DNA of 64,000 bases from Pelagibius marinus. GTDB taxonomy: Bacteria; Pseudomonadota; Alphaproteobacteria; Kiloniellales; Kiloniellaceae. The first letter of the stretch is position 1. Each line of letters begins with the position of its first letter. Location of the stretch: positions 1 to 64,000 of the forward strand of contig NZ_JACSDK010000020.1 in NCBI RefSeq assembly GCF_014925385.1, written 5' to 3'. Of this stretch, positions 16,696 through 25,336 are shown piece by piece. A program made the translations under genes and the position numbers. The notes under the pieces were generated by a model that was not told the DNA's origin, made no database searches, and was given only the letters and a program-made list of their open reading frames with translations.

Positions 16696-17850
16696 TCACG
16701 CCGGCCCCGCCATCCAGGAGCGCAGCTTGCCGCGCCGCGCCGCGAAGAGCGCCTGCGCGATCTGCAGCAGGTGCAGCAAGAGGCAGAGCGCGGTCCAGAC
16801 CGCCACCGCCGCGAGGCCAAGGTCCGGGCGGCCAAGGAGCGCGAAGAGCGTCAGCAGCACCAGATTGGGATTGCGCCGCGCGGTGAAGAGGCGGAACCAG
16901 GTATCGACCTTGCGCCAGACGTGGATCTCCAGGCCCAGACGCCAGATGGCGAGCCCTTCGACGACCCGCTGCAGCACGTAACCGGCGATGATCACCACGA
17001 GCAGCAGTGCGAGGCTGTCGGGACTGACGGCCTGCTGCAACCCGACGCCCCAGGCCCAGTACCAGAAGGGCGGATGGACCAGGTCGATGCCGTGGTCGAA
17101 GACATTGCCCCACTTGCTCGACTGGAGGGTGATGCGCGCCAGCTTGCCGTCGACGGTGTCAAGGAAGGTCATACCCCAAGCGGCCAGCAGACCGGGCAGC
17201 CAGTTGCCTTCCCAGAACCAGTAGAAGGCGGCGACGACCAGGACCGCGCTCAGCGCCGTCACCTGGTTCGGCGTGATGCCGAGGCGCGCGCAGAGCTTGG
17301 TCACATGAAAGGCCGGACGTGGCCAGAACCACTTGGTGACGAAGTCGGTGGCGCCCTTGTAGGTCCCCATGAACATGCGCCACTCGATGGGCTTCAGGCG
17401 CTCCTGCTGCAGCAGCAGCGCGTAGGGTTCCTCGCGCTTGCGCAGCGCCTGCCAGTAGGAGGCGCCGAGATCACCGCTGCTCACGGCCTTCAGGCCTTCG
17501 GGCAGCTCCCCGGCGCTGTCACGGCGCAGGACCCCAGCCGCCGCGCCCGCCAGTCCGGCCGGCGCATGAATCGCCAGGGGCACGCCTGCCGGCGTTCCGT
17601 TGGAGAGCAGCACGGCGCCCGGCGCCGCGAGCAGGGCCTGGAGCAGCGGCGTGTCGATGACGGCGTCGGAGCGCAGCAGCAAGACGGAACCTTCCTGCCC
17701 GGCCAACGCGCCTTCATCGACGAGCTGCGTGACACCGGCCCTGGCGAGCTGGCGGCGCAGGCGGTCGGACGCGGCGGCGCACCACACCTGGGGGTCGGTG
17801 GCCCCGGCGATGGCGGCAGCTGCGGGCCGTGACTCCTTCTCAGCGCGCAA
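16696..17850 (-). CDS. CDP-alcohol phosphatidyltransferase with an unusual N-terminal domain
   Basis: A 384-residue membrane protein. The C-terminal part holds the CDP-alcohol signature DG-x2-AR-x8-G-x3-D-x3-D (DGKLARITLQSSKWGNVFDH, then GID) and about five or six membrane helices. The N-terminal 150 residues are soluble and contain VLLLRSDAVIDTPLLQALLA, recalling the nucleotidyltransferase half of IPCT-DIPPS fusions but without a GxGxR loop, so probably degenerate. It likely transfers a phospho-alcohol from a CDP donor in building an anionic ceramide head group. It is followed by the lipid kinase 14 bp downstream. Confidence 0.78.
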   Translation of the reverse strand: MRAEKESRPAAAAIAGATDPQVWCAAASDRLRRQLARAGVTQLVDEGALAGQEGSVLLLRSDAVIDTPLLQALLAAPGAVLLSNGTPAGVPLAIHAPAGLAGAAAGVLRRDSAGELPEGLKAVSSGDLGASYWQALRKREEPYALLLQQERLKPIEWRMFMGTYKGATDFVTKWFWPRPAFHVTKLCARLGITPNQVTALSAVLVVAAFYWFWEGNWLPGLLAAWGMTFLDTVDGKLARITLQSSKWGNVFDHGIDLVHPPFWYWAWGVGLQQAVSPDSLALLLVVIIAGYVLQRVVEGLAIWRLGLEIHVWRKVDTWFRLFTARRNPNLVLLTLFALLGRPDLGLAAVAVWTALCLLLHLLQIAQALFAARRGKLRSWMAGPA

Positions 17851-17982
17851 GTGAACTCTCTTTGCAGAACATTGTTATGGAAATCAGAGGTTTGGCGAGT
17901 ACCCTCCGGACGGCGACGAGGCGCCGGGAAGGGCGGTTCCGCTCCATTAATCGGACCCGGCGGCGCTTGTCAAGGAAGCCAC

Positions 17983-19065
17983 CTAGGCCGGCCGGTTCTT
18001 CAATTCGTGCCAGTAGATGATGCTCATGGCGACGGCGGTAAAGGCGACCAGCGGCACGGCACTGGCGATCAGCGGCGGCAGCAGTCCGACCTCCCCCATC
18101 GCCAGGGTGATGCCGTTAAAGATGAAGAAGGCGAAGCCGACGGCGACCCCGCCCAGGAACAGCAGCTCGACCCGGCCGCCGCGCTGCGACTGCTGGCCCA
18201 GGGCGGCACAGAGCAGCAGCATCAGCAGCGGCACCAGGCAGGTGCTGATCTTCTCATAGAGCCAGGTGCGGTAGAGGTAGGGCGCCCAGGTGCCCTGGCC
18301 GTCGCCGCCGGCAAAGCGGCTGATCTGGTCGAAGGAGAGGTTGCGCGGATGGGCGCTGAGGTTACGCAGGCTTTCCGGATCCAGGGAGATTCGCCATTCG
18401 CGCGTGTCGCTGTGACGCGGCAGACCGCGGCCCACCGCACGCTCGGTGATGTCGCTCAGCACCCAGACGCCGCCGTCATAGTGCGCGCCGACCACGTCCA
18501 GGCGACCCAGCAATGTGCCGTTGCCGTCACGCTCAAAGATGGTGAAGTTGCTGAGGCGTCCCTCGCCGATATTCTCCGTCGGCACCCTTACGATGTCGCT
18601 GCCGATATGGATCCAGGTCACGCCCTCGGTCAGGCTGGCCTCATCAGGGTCGTTGTCACGGACGATGCCCCAGCTGCGCAGCTCCTCGAAGCCTACCGGC
18701 ACGGCGAAGTCGTCGACGGCGAACTGCAGCAGGCCCAGCAGGGCGGCCATCGGCAGCAAGCGCAGGAAAAGCCCGAACTGCGAGACGCCCGCGTTCCACA
18801 TCGCCGTCAGTTCGCCGTGGCGGATCAGCGTGGCGAAGGTCAAGAGCCCCGCCAGCAACGTCGCGATCTTGATGACGTCGGAGATGATGATCGGGCTGCG
18901 CAGCAGCATGTAGCGGCCCAGGTCCGACAGATCGGCGCCGCGCCCAAGCAGGCGGTTGGAATTGACCATGACGTCGAGCGCGAGCAGCAGTGCGAGCAGG
19001 CAGACCAGCATCAGCAGGAAGCGGCCCAGCAGCAAGCGTGTCAGATAAGCGGCAAAGGTGTTCAT
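17983..19065 (-). CDS. lptG: LptG-like permease (YjgP/YjgQ family)
   Basis: A 360-residue permease with six predicted membrane helices, three at each end, around a periplasmic beta-jellyroll (about residues 100-260). It is typical of LptF/LptG, the inner-membrane half of the LptB2FG lipid extractor. The ATG at 19065 begins MNTFAAYLTRLLLGRF; an upstream frame extension to 19098 would overlap lptF. It lies 7 bp after lptF and 133 bp before the CDP-alcohol transferase gene. The location in a sphingolipid operon, away from lptD/surA, suggests specialisation for ceramide transport. Confidence 0.85.
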   Translation of the reverse strand: MNTFAAYLTRLLLGRFLLMLVCLLALLLALDVMVNSNRLLGRGADLSDLGRYMLLRSPIIISDVIKIATLLAGLLTFATLIRHGELTAMWNAGVSQFGLFLRLLPMAALLGLLQFAVDDFAVPVGFEELRSWGIVRDNDPDEASLTEGVTWIHIGSDIVRVPTENIGEGRLSNFTIFERDGNGTLLGRLDVVGAHYDGGVWVLSDITERAVGRGLPRHSDTREWRISLDPESLRNLSAHPRNLSFDQISRFAGGDGQGTWAPYLYRTWLYEKISTCLVPLLMLLLCAALGQQSQRGGRVELLFLGGVAVGFAFFIFNGITLAMGEVGLLPPLIASAVPLVAFTAVAMSIIYWHELKNRPA

Positions 19066-19072
19066 GGACCGC

Positions 19073-20329
19073 TCACTCCGACGCGCGGCGCTTGGCAAAA
19101 CCGCCGCGCAGCATCTGCGCCAGCCCTTCCAGCGCGGCGATCGGCGACCAGCGCTGGCGGCGGCCGCGCGGCACCAAGAAGGCGCTGCGGTAAAACAGCA
19201 CGCCGCTGAGCAGCGTCAATACGACAAAAGGCAGCCACAGGCCGACCAGCGGCGACACCAGACCTACCGCTGCCCAGCCCTTGCCGACGTTGAGCACCTG
19301 GTTGTAGAGGACAAGGACCAGCAGCCCGACGGCAATGCCGTAGCTCTGCCGCCCGCGCCGCGGCCCCAGTGCGAAAGGCACCGCCAGAAAGGGCAGCAGC
19401 AGCACCGACAGGCTGCGCACGATGCGGTCGTGGAAGTCGGCCAGCATCTCCAGCGTCGTGGTGTCCGGCGGCGGCGCGTGCCGATAACGCCACAGCTCGA
19501 AGAGCGTCAGCTCGCGCTCGTCCTCACCGCGCGGCCGAAAGGCGTCCTGCCCAACCAGGTCGATGGGCACCTGCAGTTGGTCGAACTGCAGGGCGCCGGA
19601 TTGTCCGCTTGAGAACTCGTCACTTCCGGCCAGCCCGCTCCCCACCTGTGTCGGGCCCGGCAGCGGGGTTTCGAGTCGCACGCCATCGCGCAGCAGCAGC
19701 GTCGATTTCTCGCCCGCCGGCGCGACATAGAGGCTGCCGCGCTCCGCCGTGGTGGCCACGCCCCGATCGCTGCCGCCGTCGGGGTCCGCTTCGGTCTCCT
19801 GATAGATGAAGACGCGCGCGAACTCGCGGCTGTTGCGCCAGATTCGCTCGGCCATGAAGGTCACGCCCTCGACCTCCATGAAGGTGCGCTCCTTCAGGTA
19901 GACGTTGGCCGCGGCCTTCTCCACGTTATGCACCAGGGCGCGGTAGACGTAGCGGGTGTAGGGCTGGCCGACCGCAAAGTTCGCCGCCGAGAGAACGGTG
20001 AGCCCGAGGCCAAGCAGGATCACCGGTGTCATGAGCCGCGACAGGCCAATGCCGGCGGCGCCCAGGGCATCCAGCTCGTTCGCCTGGTACAGCCGGGTGA
20101 AGGCCAGCAGCACCCCCAGGAAGAACGCCACCGGCAAGGCCAGGGCCATATAGTGGGGCACCAGGAAGGCCAGCATCTGCAGCAGCACGGTCAGGCCGCC
20201 GCCCGTGTCGAGCACCAGGTCGAGCAGACGCAGCATGCGCTCCGTGAGCAGTACCAGCAACGCGATGCCGATGGCTGCGAAGAGTGGGCCCAGCGTCTGC
20301 CGCAGAATATAGCTGTTGATCGTCGACAT
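19073..20329 (-). CDS. lptF: LptF-like permease (YjgP/YjgQ family)
   Basis: A 418-residue protein starting MSTINSYILRQTLGPLFAAI. Membrane helices are at about 12-35, 55-80 and 100-122, then a periplasmic jellyroll region of about 180 residues, then helices at about 297-318, 325-345 and 352-372. FTRLYQANELDALGAAGIG is the family coupling-helix segment. It pairs with lptG downstream to form an Lpt-type permease powered by LptB, which is not in this window. A HIT-family gene ends 27 bp upstream. The C-terminal tail after residue 380 is longer and more basic than usual. Confidence 0.87.
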   Translation of the reverse strand: MSTINSYILRQTLGPLFAAIGIALLVLLTERMLRLLDLVLDTGGGLTVLLQMLAFLVPHYMALALPVAFFLGVLLAFTRLYQANELDALGAAGIGLSRLMTPVILLGLGLTVLSAANFAVGQPYTRYVYRALVHNVEKAAANVYLKERTFMEVEGVTFMAERIWRNSREFARVFIYQETEADPDGGSDRGVATTAERGSLYVAPAGEKSTLLLRDGVRLETPLPGPTQVGSGLAGSDEFSSGQSGALQFDQLQVPIDLVGQDAFRPRGEDERELTLFELWRYRHAPPPDTTTLEMLADFHDRIVRSLSVLLLPFLAVPFALGPRRGRQSYGIAVGLLVLVLYNQVLNVGKGWAAVGLVSPLVGLWLPFVVLTLLSGVLFYRSAFLVPRGRRQRWSPIAALEGLAQMLRGGFAKRRASE

Positions 20330-20355
20330 GGACCGGGCGCCGGCGCTCTCTCTCG

Positions 20356-20817
20356 CTACTCGCCTGTCGTGCCGGGCCAGGCGGCCTTCAGCGCCGCAAC
20401 CAGGGCGGCCTGCGTCTCGGCATCCGGCTGCACGCCGCCGGTGAGATCCGGAACCGCCGGCCAGCCGGCGTCCGCGTAGACCGTGCCGTCGAAGATCTGA
20501 TCGGCTTCGTAGCGCGGCAGGACGTGGAAGTGCACGTCCTTGTCCACCATCATCAGCATCAGGTAGTTGATCTTCTGATAGGGGCGGAAGGCGCTGAGGC
20601 CTGCCTCGATATCGCTGATAACCTGCTGCAGCTGGGCGAAGGCTTCGCCCGAGATGTCGCTGAAAGCCTCCGCCTCGTCCCTGCAGATCAGCACCAGCGC
20701 GCCCAGCGTCGCCTGGTGCGGACGCAGCAGAACCACCCAGCGGCCGTAGTCGTGGATCAGGCTGCCGGGGTAGCCGAACTTGGCCATGGTGCCGTTGGGC
20801 TTACTTGACAAAATCAC
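20356..20817 (-). CDS. HIT-family hydrolase, first gene of the lpt/head-group operon
   Basis: A 153-residue histidine-triad protein. The signature reads VDKDVHFHVLPRYE: two histidines of the HxHxH triad are kept while the first is Asp, a variant I recall from other alphaproteobacterial HIT proteins. HIT proteins hydrolyse or transfer nucleotide phosphoesters. The GTG at 20817 is used because PNGTMAKFGYPG looks like the family's conserved N-terminus; the internal ATG at 20787 would cut it. Being 27 bp upstream of lptF, it probably belongs to the same transcript, perhaps processing CDP-linked intermediates; that role is inferred. Confidence 0.72.
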   Translation of the reverse strand: MILSSKPNGTMAKFGYPGSLIHDYGRWVVLLRPHQATLGALVLICRDEAEAFSDISGEAFAQLQQVISDIEAGLSAFRPYQKINYLMLMMVDKDVHFHVLPRYEADQIFDGTVYADAGWPAVPDLTGGVQPDAETQAALVAALKAAWPGTTGE

Positions 20818-20967
20818 GCCGCGGTCCTACCTCGCTTGCATTGACGCCGGTCGCGCGCCCCATTGGGTTTTGGGGACAGCGGGGGGATGGCAGCCACCCC
20901 TGCTCCGTAATACCAGATGGTGCCGCCCCAGGCACCCTTCCGGCCCGCAATGAATGGGAATGCGAAC

Positions 20968-21510
20968 ATGGGTCCCAGTTCCCGTACGGTCCAGTCAAAA
21001 GATGCGATCCCGCCGCTGCTGACGGCGTTCTTCGTGGCGGCCGCCCTGGCCTTGGCCACCCTGTCCCCGGCGCGGGGCGAAGAGCCCGTGGTGGCCAAAT
21101 GCGCCGCCGGGGCGGCGGGCGACCCCAATGCCCCCACCCCGGGCACGGTCCAGGTGGCGGGGGATAAAGTCCGCAATTCCAAGGGCCTAATCACCGCTGT
21201 TCTCTATTCGGACGACCCCAAGACCTTCCTGAAGAGCGGCAAGAAGCTCGACCGGATCCGGGTCGAGGCCCATGAGGGCGAAACCGTGCTCTGTCTGAAA
21301 GCCCCCGCCAACGGCCGCTATTCGGTGGCACTGTATCACGACGAGAACGGGAACAAGAAATTCGACCGGGACTTTCTGGGCATTCCCGTCGAGGGTTACG
21401 GCTTCTCCCAGAACCCGGGCTTCCGCTTCGGCAAGCCGGAATTGGAGGAGACGCTCTTCACCATCAACAGCGCCCTCACAAGTCTGCGGATCTCAATCCT
21501 CTACCTCTAG
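20968..21510 (+). CDS. DUF2141 secreted protein
   Basis: A protein of about 180 residues with a signal segment (LTAFFVAAALALATLSPARG) and a DUF2141 domain. The hallmark is YHDENGNKKFDRDFLGIP followed by EGYGFSQNPG, an Asp/Asn-rich, possibly calcium-binding loop. DUF2141 proteins are small periplasmic or outer-membrane-associated proteins of unknown function. In-frame ATGs at 20950 and 20917 are alternatives; 20968 gives the most compact signal peptide. It diverges from the HIT/lpt operon and converges with the phosphoesterase gene. Confidence 0.75.
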   Translation: MGPSSRTVQSKDAIPPLLTAFFVAAALALATLSPARGEEPVVAKCAAGAAGDPNAPTPGTVQVAGDKVRNSKGLITAVLYSDDPKTFLKSGKKLDRIRVEAHEGETVLCLKAPANGRYSVALYHDENGNKKFDRDFLGIPVEGYGFSQNPGFRFGKPELEETLFTINSALTSLRISILYL

Positions 21511-21522
21511 GGCCGTCGCGGC

Positions 21523-22446
21523 TTACAGGTCATAGCTGCGGGCTTCGCGGAAGCTGCCGCTGGCCGGATCGAAGCCGCGCGACCTGACCCCGATGCGCCA
21601 GCCGTTGCCCGCCTGCTCGATGTCGTAGAGCTGGTAGTGGGCGATCGGATGCTTGCTTTCGCGCCCGGCCGAGGCCGAGGGCACGCCGATCACCGGCACG
21701 CCGGCATCGGGTCCGGCGATCTGCTCGGCGCCGAAGCTGTGGTCGTGCCCGTGGAGAATCAACTCGGCCCCCGCCTCGGCGATGACCTCGCGGAAAGGCA
21801 CGGCGTCCACCAGGCGCTTGCGCCAGGCGATCCTGTCCAGACTGGGCGGATGGTGCAGCAGCACCACGCGGAACCAGCCCTGCTCACCCAGGCGCTGCAG
21901 CAAACTCCGCAGACGCTCCAACTGGGCCGTGCCCAGAGTGCCGTGGGCGCAGAACAGCGGTGTCGCTTGGGCCGAAGAGAGACCGATGATGGCCGCCGGA
22001 CCACGATAGCGCACGAAGGGGAAGGCCTCCGGCCCGCTTTGGGCCTCGGCATCAGCGCCGGCGTTCTCCCCTGCCCCCGCCTCGCAGGTCATGAAGGGCT
22101 GCCACTTGGCCAGCGAAGCCTCCCAGGGCAGCGTCACATAAGCATCATGATTACCGGGGATCACGGTGACGGCCTCCGGCGTGCCGAGGCCATGCAACCA
22201 CTCGGCGACGCGGGAGAATTCCTCCAGCAGCGCGATGTTGGTCAGATCGCCGGTCACAACCAGATGGTCGGGCGCGCGGGCGCCCAGATCCTCGGCCAGG
22301 GCCGTCAGCACCTCCGGGCGGTGGATGCCCTGGCGCCGGCGCATCCACGACAGCCAGCCGAAAAAACGCTTGTTCATCAAATCCCTGGCCCGGACCGGTG
22401 GCAGCGGGCCGAGGTGCGGGTCGGAAATATGGGCCAGGGTGAACAT
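21523..22446 (-). CDS. Calcineurin-like metallophosphoesterase
   Basis: A 307-residue enzyme with all metallophosphatase blocks: HISDPHLGPL (residues 6-15), VVTGDLTNIA, VIPGNHDAYV, LLHHPPSLD and LILHGHDHSFG. These bind two metals and hydrolyse phosphomono- or diesters. No signal peptide is seen, so it is cytoplasmic. Sitting between the lipid head-group genes and cytidylyltransferase-like genes, it could act on a lipid or nucleotide-alcohol intermediate, but substrate specificity cannot be read from the motifs. Confidence 0.85.
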   Translation of the reverse strand: MFTLAHISDPHLGPLPPVRARDLMNKRFFGWLSWMRRRQGIHRPEVLTALAEDLGARAPDHLVVTGDLTNIALLEEFSRVAEWLHGLGTPEAVTVIPGNHDAYVTLPWEASLAKWQPFMTCEAGAGENAGADAEAQSGPEAFPFVRYRGPAAIIGLSSAQATPLFCAHGTLGTAQLERLRSLLQRLGEQGWFRVVLLHHPPSLDRIAWRKRLVDAVPFREVIAEAGAELILHGHDHSFGAEQIAGPDAGVPVIGVPSASAGRESKHPIAHYQLYDIEQAGNGWRIGVRSRGFDPASGSFREARSYDL

Positions 22447-22502
22447 CAGGCAGAATCCGCCGCCCCAAGGCAGCTCAAAGGTTGACGTAACACAAGGAAC
22501 AT

Positions 22503-23333
22503 GTGATCAAAACCGCCTGCGTGAAAGCCAAAAATCGCCACCTGGGATCCATATCCGCGTTGAAAGCCCTGATTATCGGCGCCGGCCAAGGCAAGCGCCT
22601 GCTCCCTCTCACGGAAGTGGAGCCCAAAGCCCTCCTCGAAGTCGGCGGCAAGTCGCTGCTGGAATGGCAGATCGAATCGCTGATCGCCTGCGGTGTCGAA
22701 GACATCGTGGTGCTGGCCGGCTTCAATCTGGCCGCCGTCGAAGAGCGCCTGGAGAGCTTCGCCCGTCGCTGGCCCTCGGCGAGCTTCCGCTGCGTCTACA
22801 ATCCCTTCTACGGCGTCGCTGATAACCTGGCGACCTGCTGGATGGCCCGCCACGAGATGGTCGGGGACTTCCTGCTGCTGAACAGCGACACCCTGTTCAG
22901 CCTGCCGGTGCTGGAGACCCTGCTGGCCAGCGCGCCGGCCCCGATCAGCCTGGCGGTGGACCACAAGGAAAAGTACGACGACGACGACATGAAGGTGCAG
23001 CTGCAGGACGGCCGCCTGCTCGACATCGGCAAGAAGTTGCCGGCCGAGCGGGTGCAGGGCGAGTCCATCGGCATGCTGTACTTCCGGGGCGAAGGCCCGC
23101 GGCATTTCGCCGCAGCCCTGGAGGCCGCCATGCGCGACCCCGCGGCCATCCGCCAGTGGTACCTCTCCGTCATCGCGGCCCTGGCCCCCAAGGTCGAGAT
23201 CCAGGCCGTCACCATCAGCGGGCGCGACTGGTGCGAGATCGACTATCCGGTGGACGTGCAGACGGCCAAGCGCATGGTTGCCTCCTGGCGCCCCAAGCCG
23301 GACGACAACCTGGCCGCCGCCGAGTCCTCCTGA
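22503..23333 (+). CDS. Phosphocholine-cytidylyltransferase-like nucleotidyltransferase
   Basis: A nucleotidyltransferase of about 276 residues with a GT-A-like fold: LIIGAGQGKRLLPLTEVEPK (signature loop, here GAGQGKRL), FLLLNSDTLFS (acidic metal site) and CEIDYPVDVQTAKRM at the end. It resembles LicC-type CTP:phosphocholine or phospho-alcohol cytidylyltransferases and could supply the CDP-alcohol for the CDP-alcohol transferase in the neighbouring operon. The start is uncertain: GTG at 22503 adds about 19 residues before the fold, and TTG at 22560 would give the typical short N-terminus. Confidence 0.75.
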   Translation: MIKTACVKAKNRHLGSISALKALIIGAGQGKRLLPLTEVEPKALLEVGGKSLLEWQIESLIACGVEDIVVLAGFNLAAVEERLESFARRWPSASFRCVYNPFYGVADNLATCWMARHEMVGDFLLLNSDTLFSLPVLETLLASAPAPISLAVDHKEKYDDDDMKVQLQDGRLLDIGKKLPAERVQGESIGMLYFRGEGPRHFAAALEAAMRDPAAIRQWYLSVIAALAPKVEIQAVTISGRDWCEIDYPVDVQTAKRMVASWRPKPDDNLAAAESS

Positions 23334-23339
23334 GTCCCC

Positions 23340-24140
23340 TCAAGCCTTCGCCAGAATCTCTTCGACCAGCGCCAGGTCCTCCGGTTTGTCGACGTCGATG
23401 GCCGCCTCGGCGAAAGGCATCTTTACCGCCGCCACGCTGACGCCCAGGCGCGCCGAGACGCGCCCCATGGCCTGGTCCAGGGTGAAGCGGCGCAGCAGAT
23501 AACCGAGCAGCAGCCTCGGGCCGAAGACGGCGGCGATGCGCCAGGGCCGCTTGCGCTGCTGCTCGACCCGCAGCCACAGTTCAGGCAGCGCCCTGGCCGC
23601 CGGGCTCATCAGCGCAAAGAGATTGCTGCCCGAATAGCGCTCGTCGCGGAACGTCAGGTAGGTGCGCCTGGTCTGCGGATAGCGCGCCAGCAACACCCCC
23701 GCGGCAGTGAGGCCAGCGGTCACTTCAGCCCCTGACGCCCGGCTGGCGGCGCAGAAGTGATCCACCATCTCGGTTGTCAGCAAGGCATGGTCGGCGGTGG
23801 TGACCAGCAGTGGAAAGGGCCGGTCCAAGCCGGTCGCGGCCTGCAGCACGCTGCGGCTGGGCGAGCCCGCCGCCTGCAAGGCGGTGAGCCGTCCCCCCGC
23901 CACCAGCGGCGCCAGGGCCGGCAATTGCGCCAGCAGCGCCGTATCGCGCAGGGAGACGGCAATGCGACCCACCTGGGCGCTGGCCGCCAGGGCGGTAACC
24001 ACCCGTTCCAGCATGGCGGTGCCGGCGACCGGCGCCAGGCACTTGTGCGCCACCCCCGCGGCTTGCGAAACCGGATCGTCGGGCCCACGGTCCGCCGCCA
24101 GCACCAGGGCGGTGAAGGACGCCGCCGGGGCGTGGGTCAT
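23340..24140 (-). CDS. MobA-like NTP transferase of the ceramide operon
   Basis: A 266-residue nucleotidyltransferase-family protein. The loop near residue 15 (LVLAADRGPDDPVSQ) departs from GxGxR, but HKCLAPVAGTAMLERVV, LVTTADHALLTTEMVDHF and AAIDVDKPEDLALVEEIL are standard NTP_transf_3 segments. The ATG at 24140 overlaps the stop of the upstream acyltransferase gene (ATGA), so it is co-translated with the probable ceramide synthase. Its substrate is unknown; a head-group precursor is the simplest guess. Confidence 0.72.
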   Translation of the reverse strand: MTHAPAASFTALVLAADRGPDDPVSQAAGVAHKCLAPVAGTAMLERVVTALAASAQVGRIAVSLRDTALLAQLPALAPLVAGGRLTALQAAGSPSRSVLQAATGLDRPFPLLVTTADHALLTTEMVDHFCAASRASGAEVTAGLTAAGVLLARYPQTRRTYLTFRDERYSGSNLFALMSPAARALPELWLRVEQQRKRPWRIAAVFGPRLLLGYLLRRFTLDQAMGRVSARLGVSVAAVKMPFAEAAIDVDKPEDLALVEEILAKA

Positions 24141-25336
24141 GACCCGAGCTCGCGGGCGTAGACACGGTAGGTCTTGTAAGCTTCGCCGCCGAATTCCTCG
24201 ATCATCCGCCGCATGGGCAGGTTGTCTTCCAGGATCCACGACAGCTCGCCGCCTATCACCCCCAGCGCCGTCTGTTCGCGGCGGATGGCGTCGATCACCG
24301 AGAGCGCCAGCGTGGCGCCCATCAAGGAGTTCTGATAGGCCTTGCGCACGCCCATCAACGGCACGCGCCCTGTCTTGGTCGTCTTCACCTTGAGTCGCCA
24401 CAGCAGCTTTGCCCAGCCGAAGGGCAGCAGGCGCCCGTTCAGATCGCTGATGGCCTCGTTCACGTTGGGCAGGCTGATGGCCATGGCGGCCGGCTCGCCC
24501 TTCAGCTCGGCGATGGCGATCGACTGCGGCCGAACGATGGGCTTCAGCTCCTTGGCCAGGTGGCGCAGGTCCGCCTCCGACATGGGGATAAAGCCCCAGT
24601 TCTCCGACCAGGCGTCATTGAAGACGTCGACGATGATGCGCAGATCGCGCTCGTAGTTGCGCATATCCAGGGGACGGATGGTCAACTGCTCCGCCGCCGC
24701 GGTCTTGCGCAGCACATAGGCGGCGGCGGGCGGCAGTTCATGCGCCGCCTCGTAGTAGTAGCAGATGAGGTCCTTGATCTTGTGATAGCCCAAGGCCTCC
24801 AGCCGCGTGGCGTAATAGGGCAGCGCGTGGCCCATCATCAGCGAGGGCGGATACTGGAAGCCTTCCACCAGCAGGCCGGATTCCTCGTTGATGGAAAGGC
24901 TGAAAGGGCCGGCAATGCGTTTCAGGCCCTTTTCGCGCAGCCAATCCTCCGCCGTCTGCAGCAAGGCAGCGAAGGTCTCCGCGTCGTCCTCGGCTTCCAA
25001 CATACCGAAATGGCCCGTGGCGTCGTGGTGCCGGCCCAGGTGCGCCCGGTTCACCTGGGCGGAGATGCGGCCGACCGGGCGACCGTCGCGCAGCGCCAGC
25101 CAGAACCGCGCCTCGGCGTTCTGGAAGAAGGGGTTCTTCTTCGGGTTCAGGTGGTCGCGCCGCTCCATCAGCAGCGGCGGAACCCAGGCCGGGTCGTCGC
25201 GGTACAGCGCCCAGGGTAACCGGATGAAAGCCTCGCGGTCAGCGGAGCTCTCGACGGGCTTTATCGTGAGAGATTCCCCGGTCTGCGAAACCCCGGTCTG
25301 CAATGCCCCGGTCTGCGAAAGCCGCGGCGCGCTCAT
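24137..25336 (-). CDS. GNAT-fold acyltransferase, probable bacterial ceramide synthase
   Basis: A 399-residue protein. After a short repetitive N-terminus, a region begins WALYRDDPAWVPPLLMERRD, followed by NPFFQNAEARFWLALRDG and later GFIPMSEADLRHLAKELKPI. This is the large GNAT-like acyltransferase family that includes the Caulobacter bacterial ceramide synthase, which N-acylates a long-chain base. Family assignment is from memory of that protein's form and from context. The ATG at 25336 overlaps the hydroxylase stop (ATGA), and its own stop overlaps the next start, so three genes are coupled. Confidence 0.72.
   Translation of the reverse strand: MSAPRLSQTGALQTGVSQTGESLTIKPVESSADREAFIRLPWALYRDDPAWVPPLLMERRDHLNPKKNPFFQNAEARFWLALRDGRPVGRISAQVNRAHLGRHHDATGHFGMLEAEDDAETFAALLQTAEDWLREKGLKRIAGPFSLSINEESGLLVEGFQYPPSLMMGHALPYYATRLEALGYHKIKDLICYYYEAAHELPPAAAYVLRKTAAAEQLTIRPLDMRNYERDLRIIVDVFNDAWSENWGFIPMSEADLRHLAKELKPIVRPQSIAIAELKGEPAAMAISLPNVNEAISDLNGRLLPFGWAKLLWRLKVKTTKTGRVPLMGVRKAYQNSLMGATLALSVIDAIRREQTALGVIGGELSWILEDNLPMRRMIEEFGGEAYKTYRVYARELGS
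25276..25320. repeat. Three tandem 15-bp repeats inside the acyltransferase gene
   Basis: Three adjoining units with consensus CCCCGGTCTGCGAAA (25276-25290, 25291-25305, 25306-25320); the middle one differs at the end. On the coding strand they encode the repetitive N-terminus LSQTGALQTGVSQTG. In-frame 15-bp units can change copy number without shifting the frame. Confidence 0.85.

Noticed and set aside
16682-17113. Upstream extension of the lipid-kinase frame
   Set aside because: It overlaps the CDP-alcohol transferase gene in another frame and has no family similarity.
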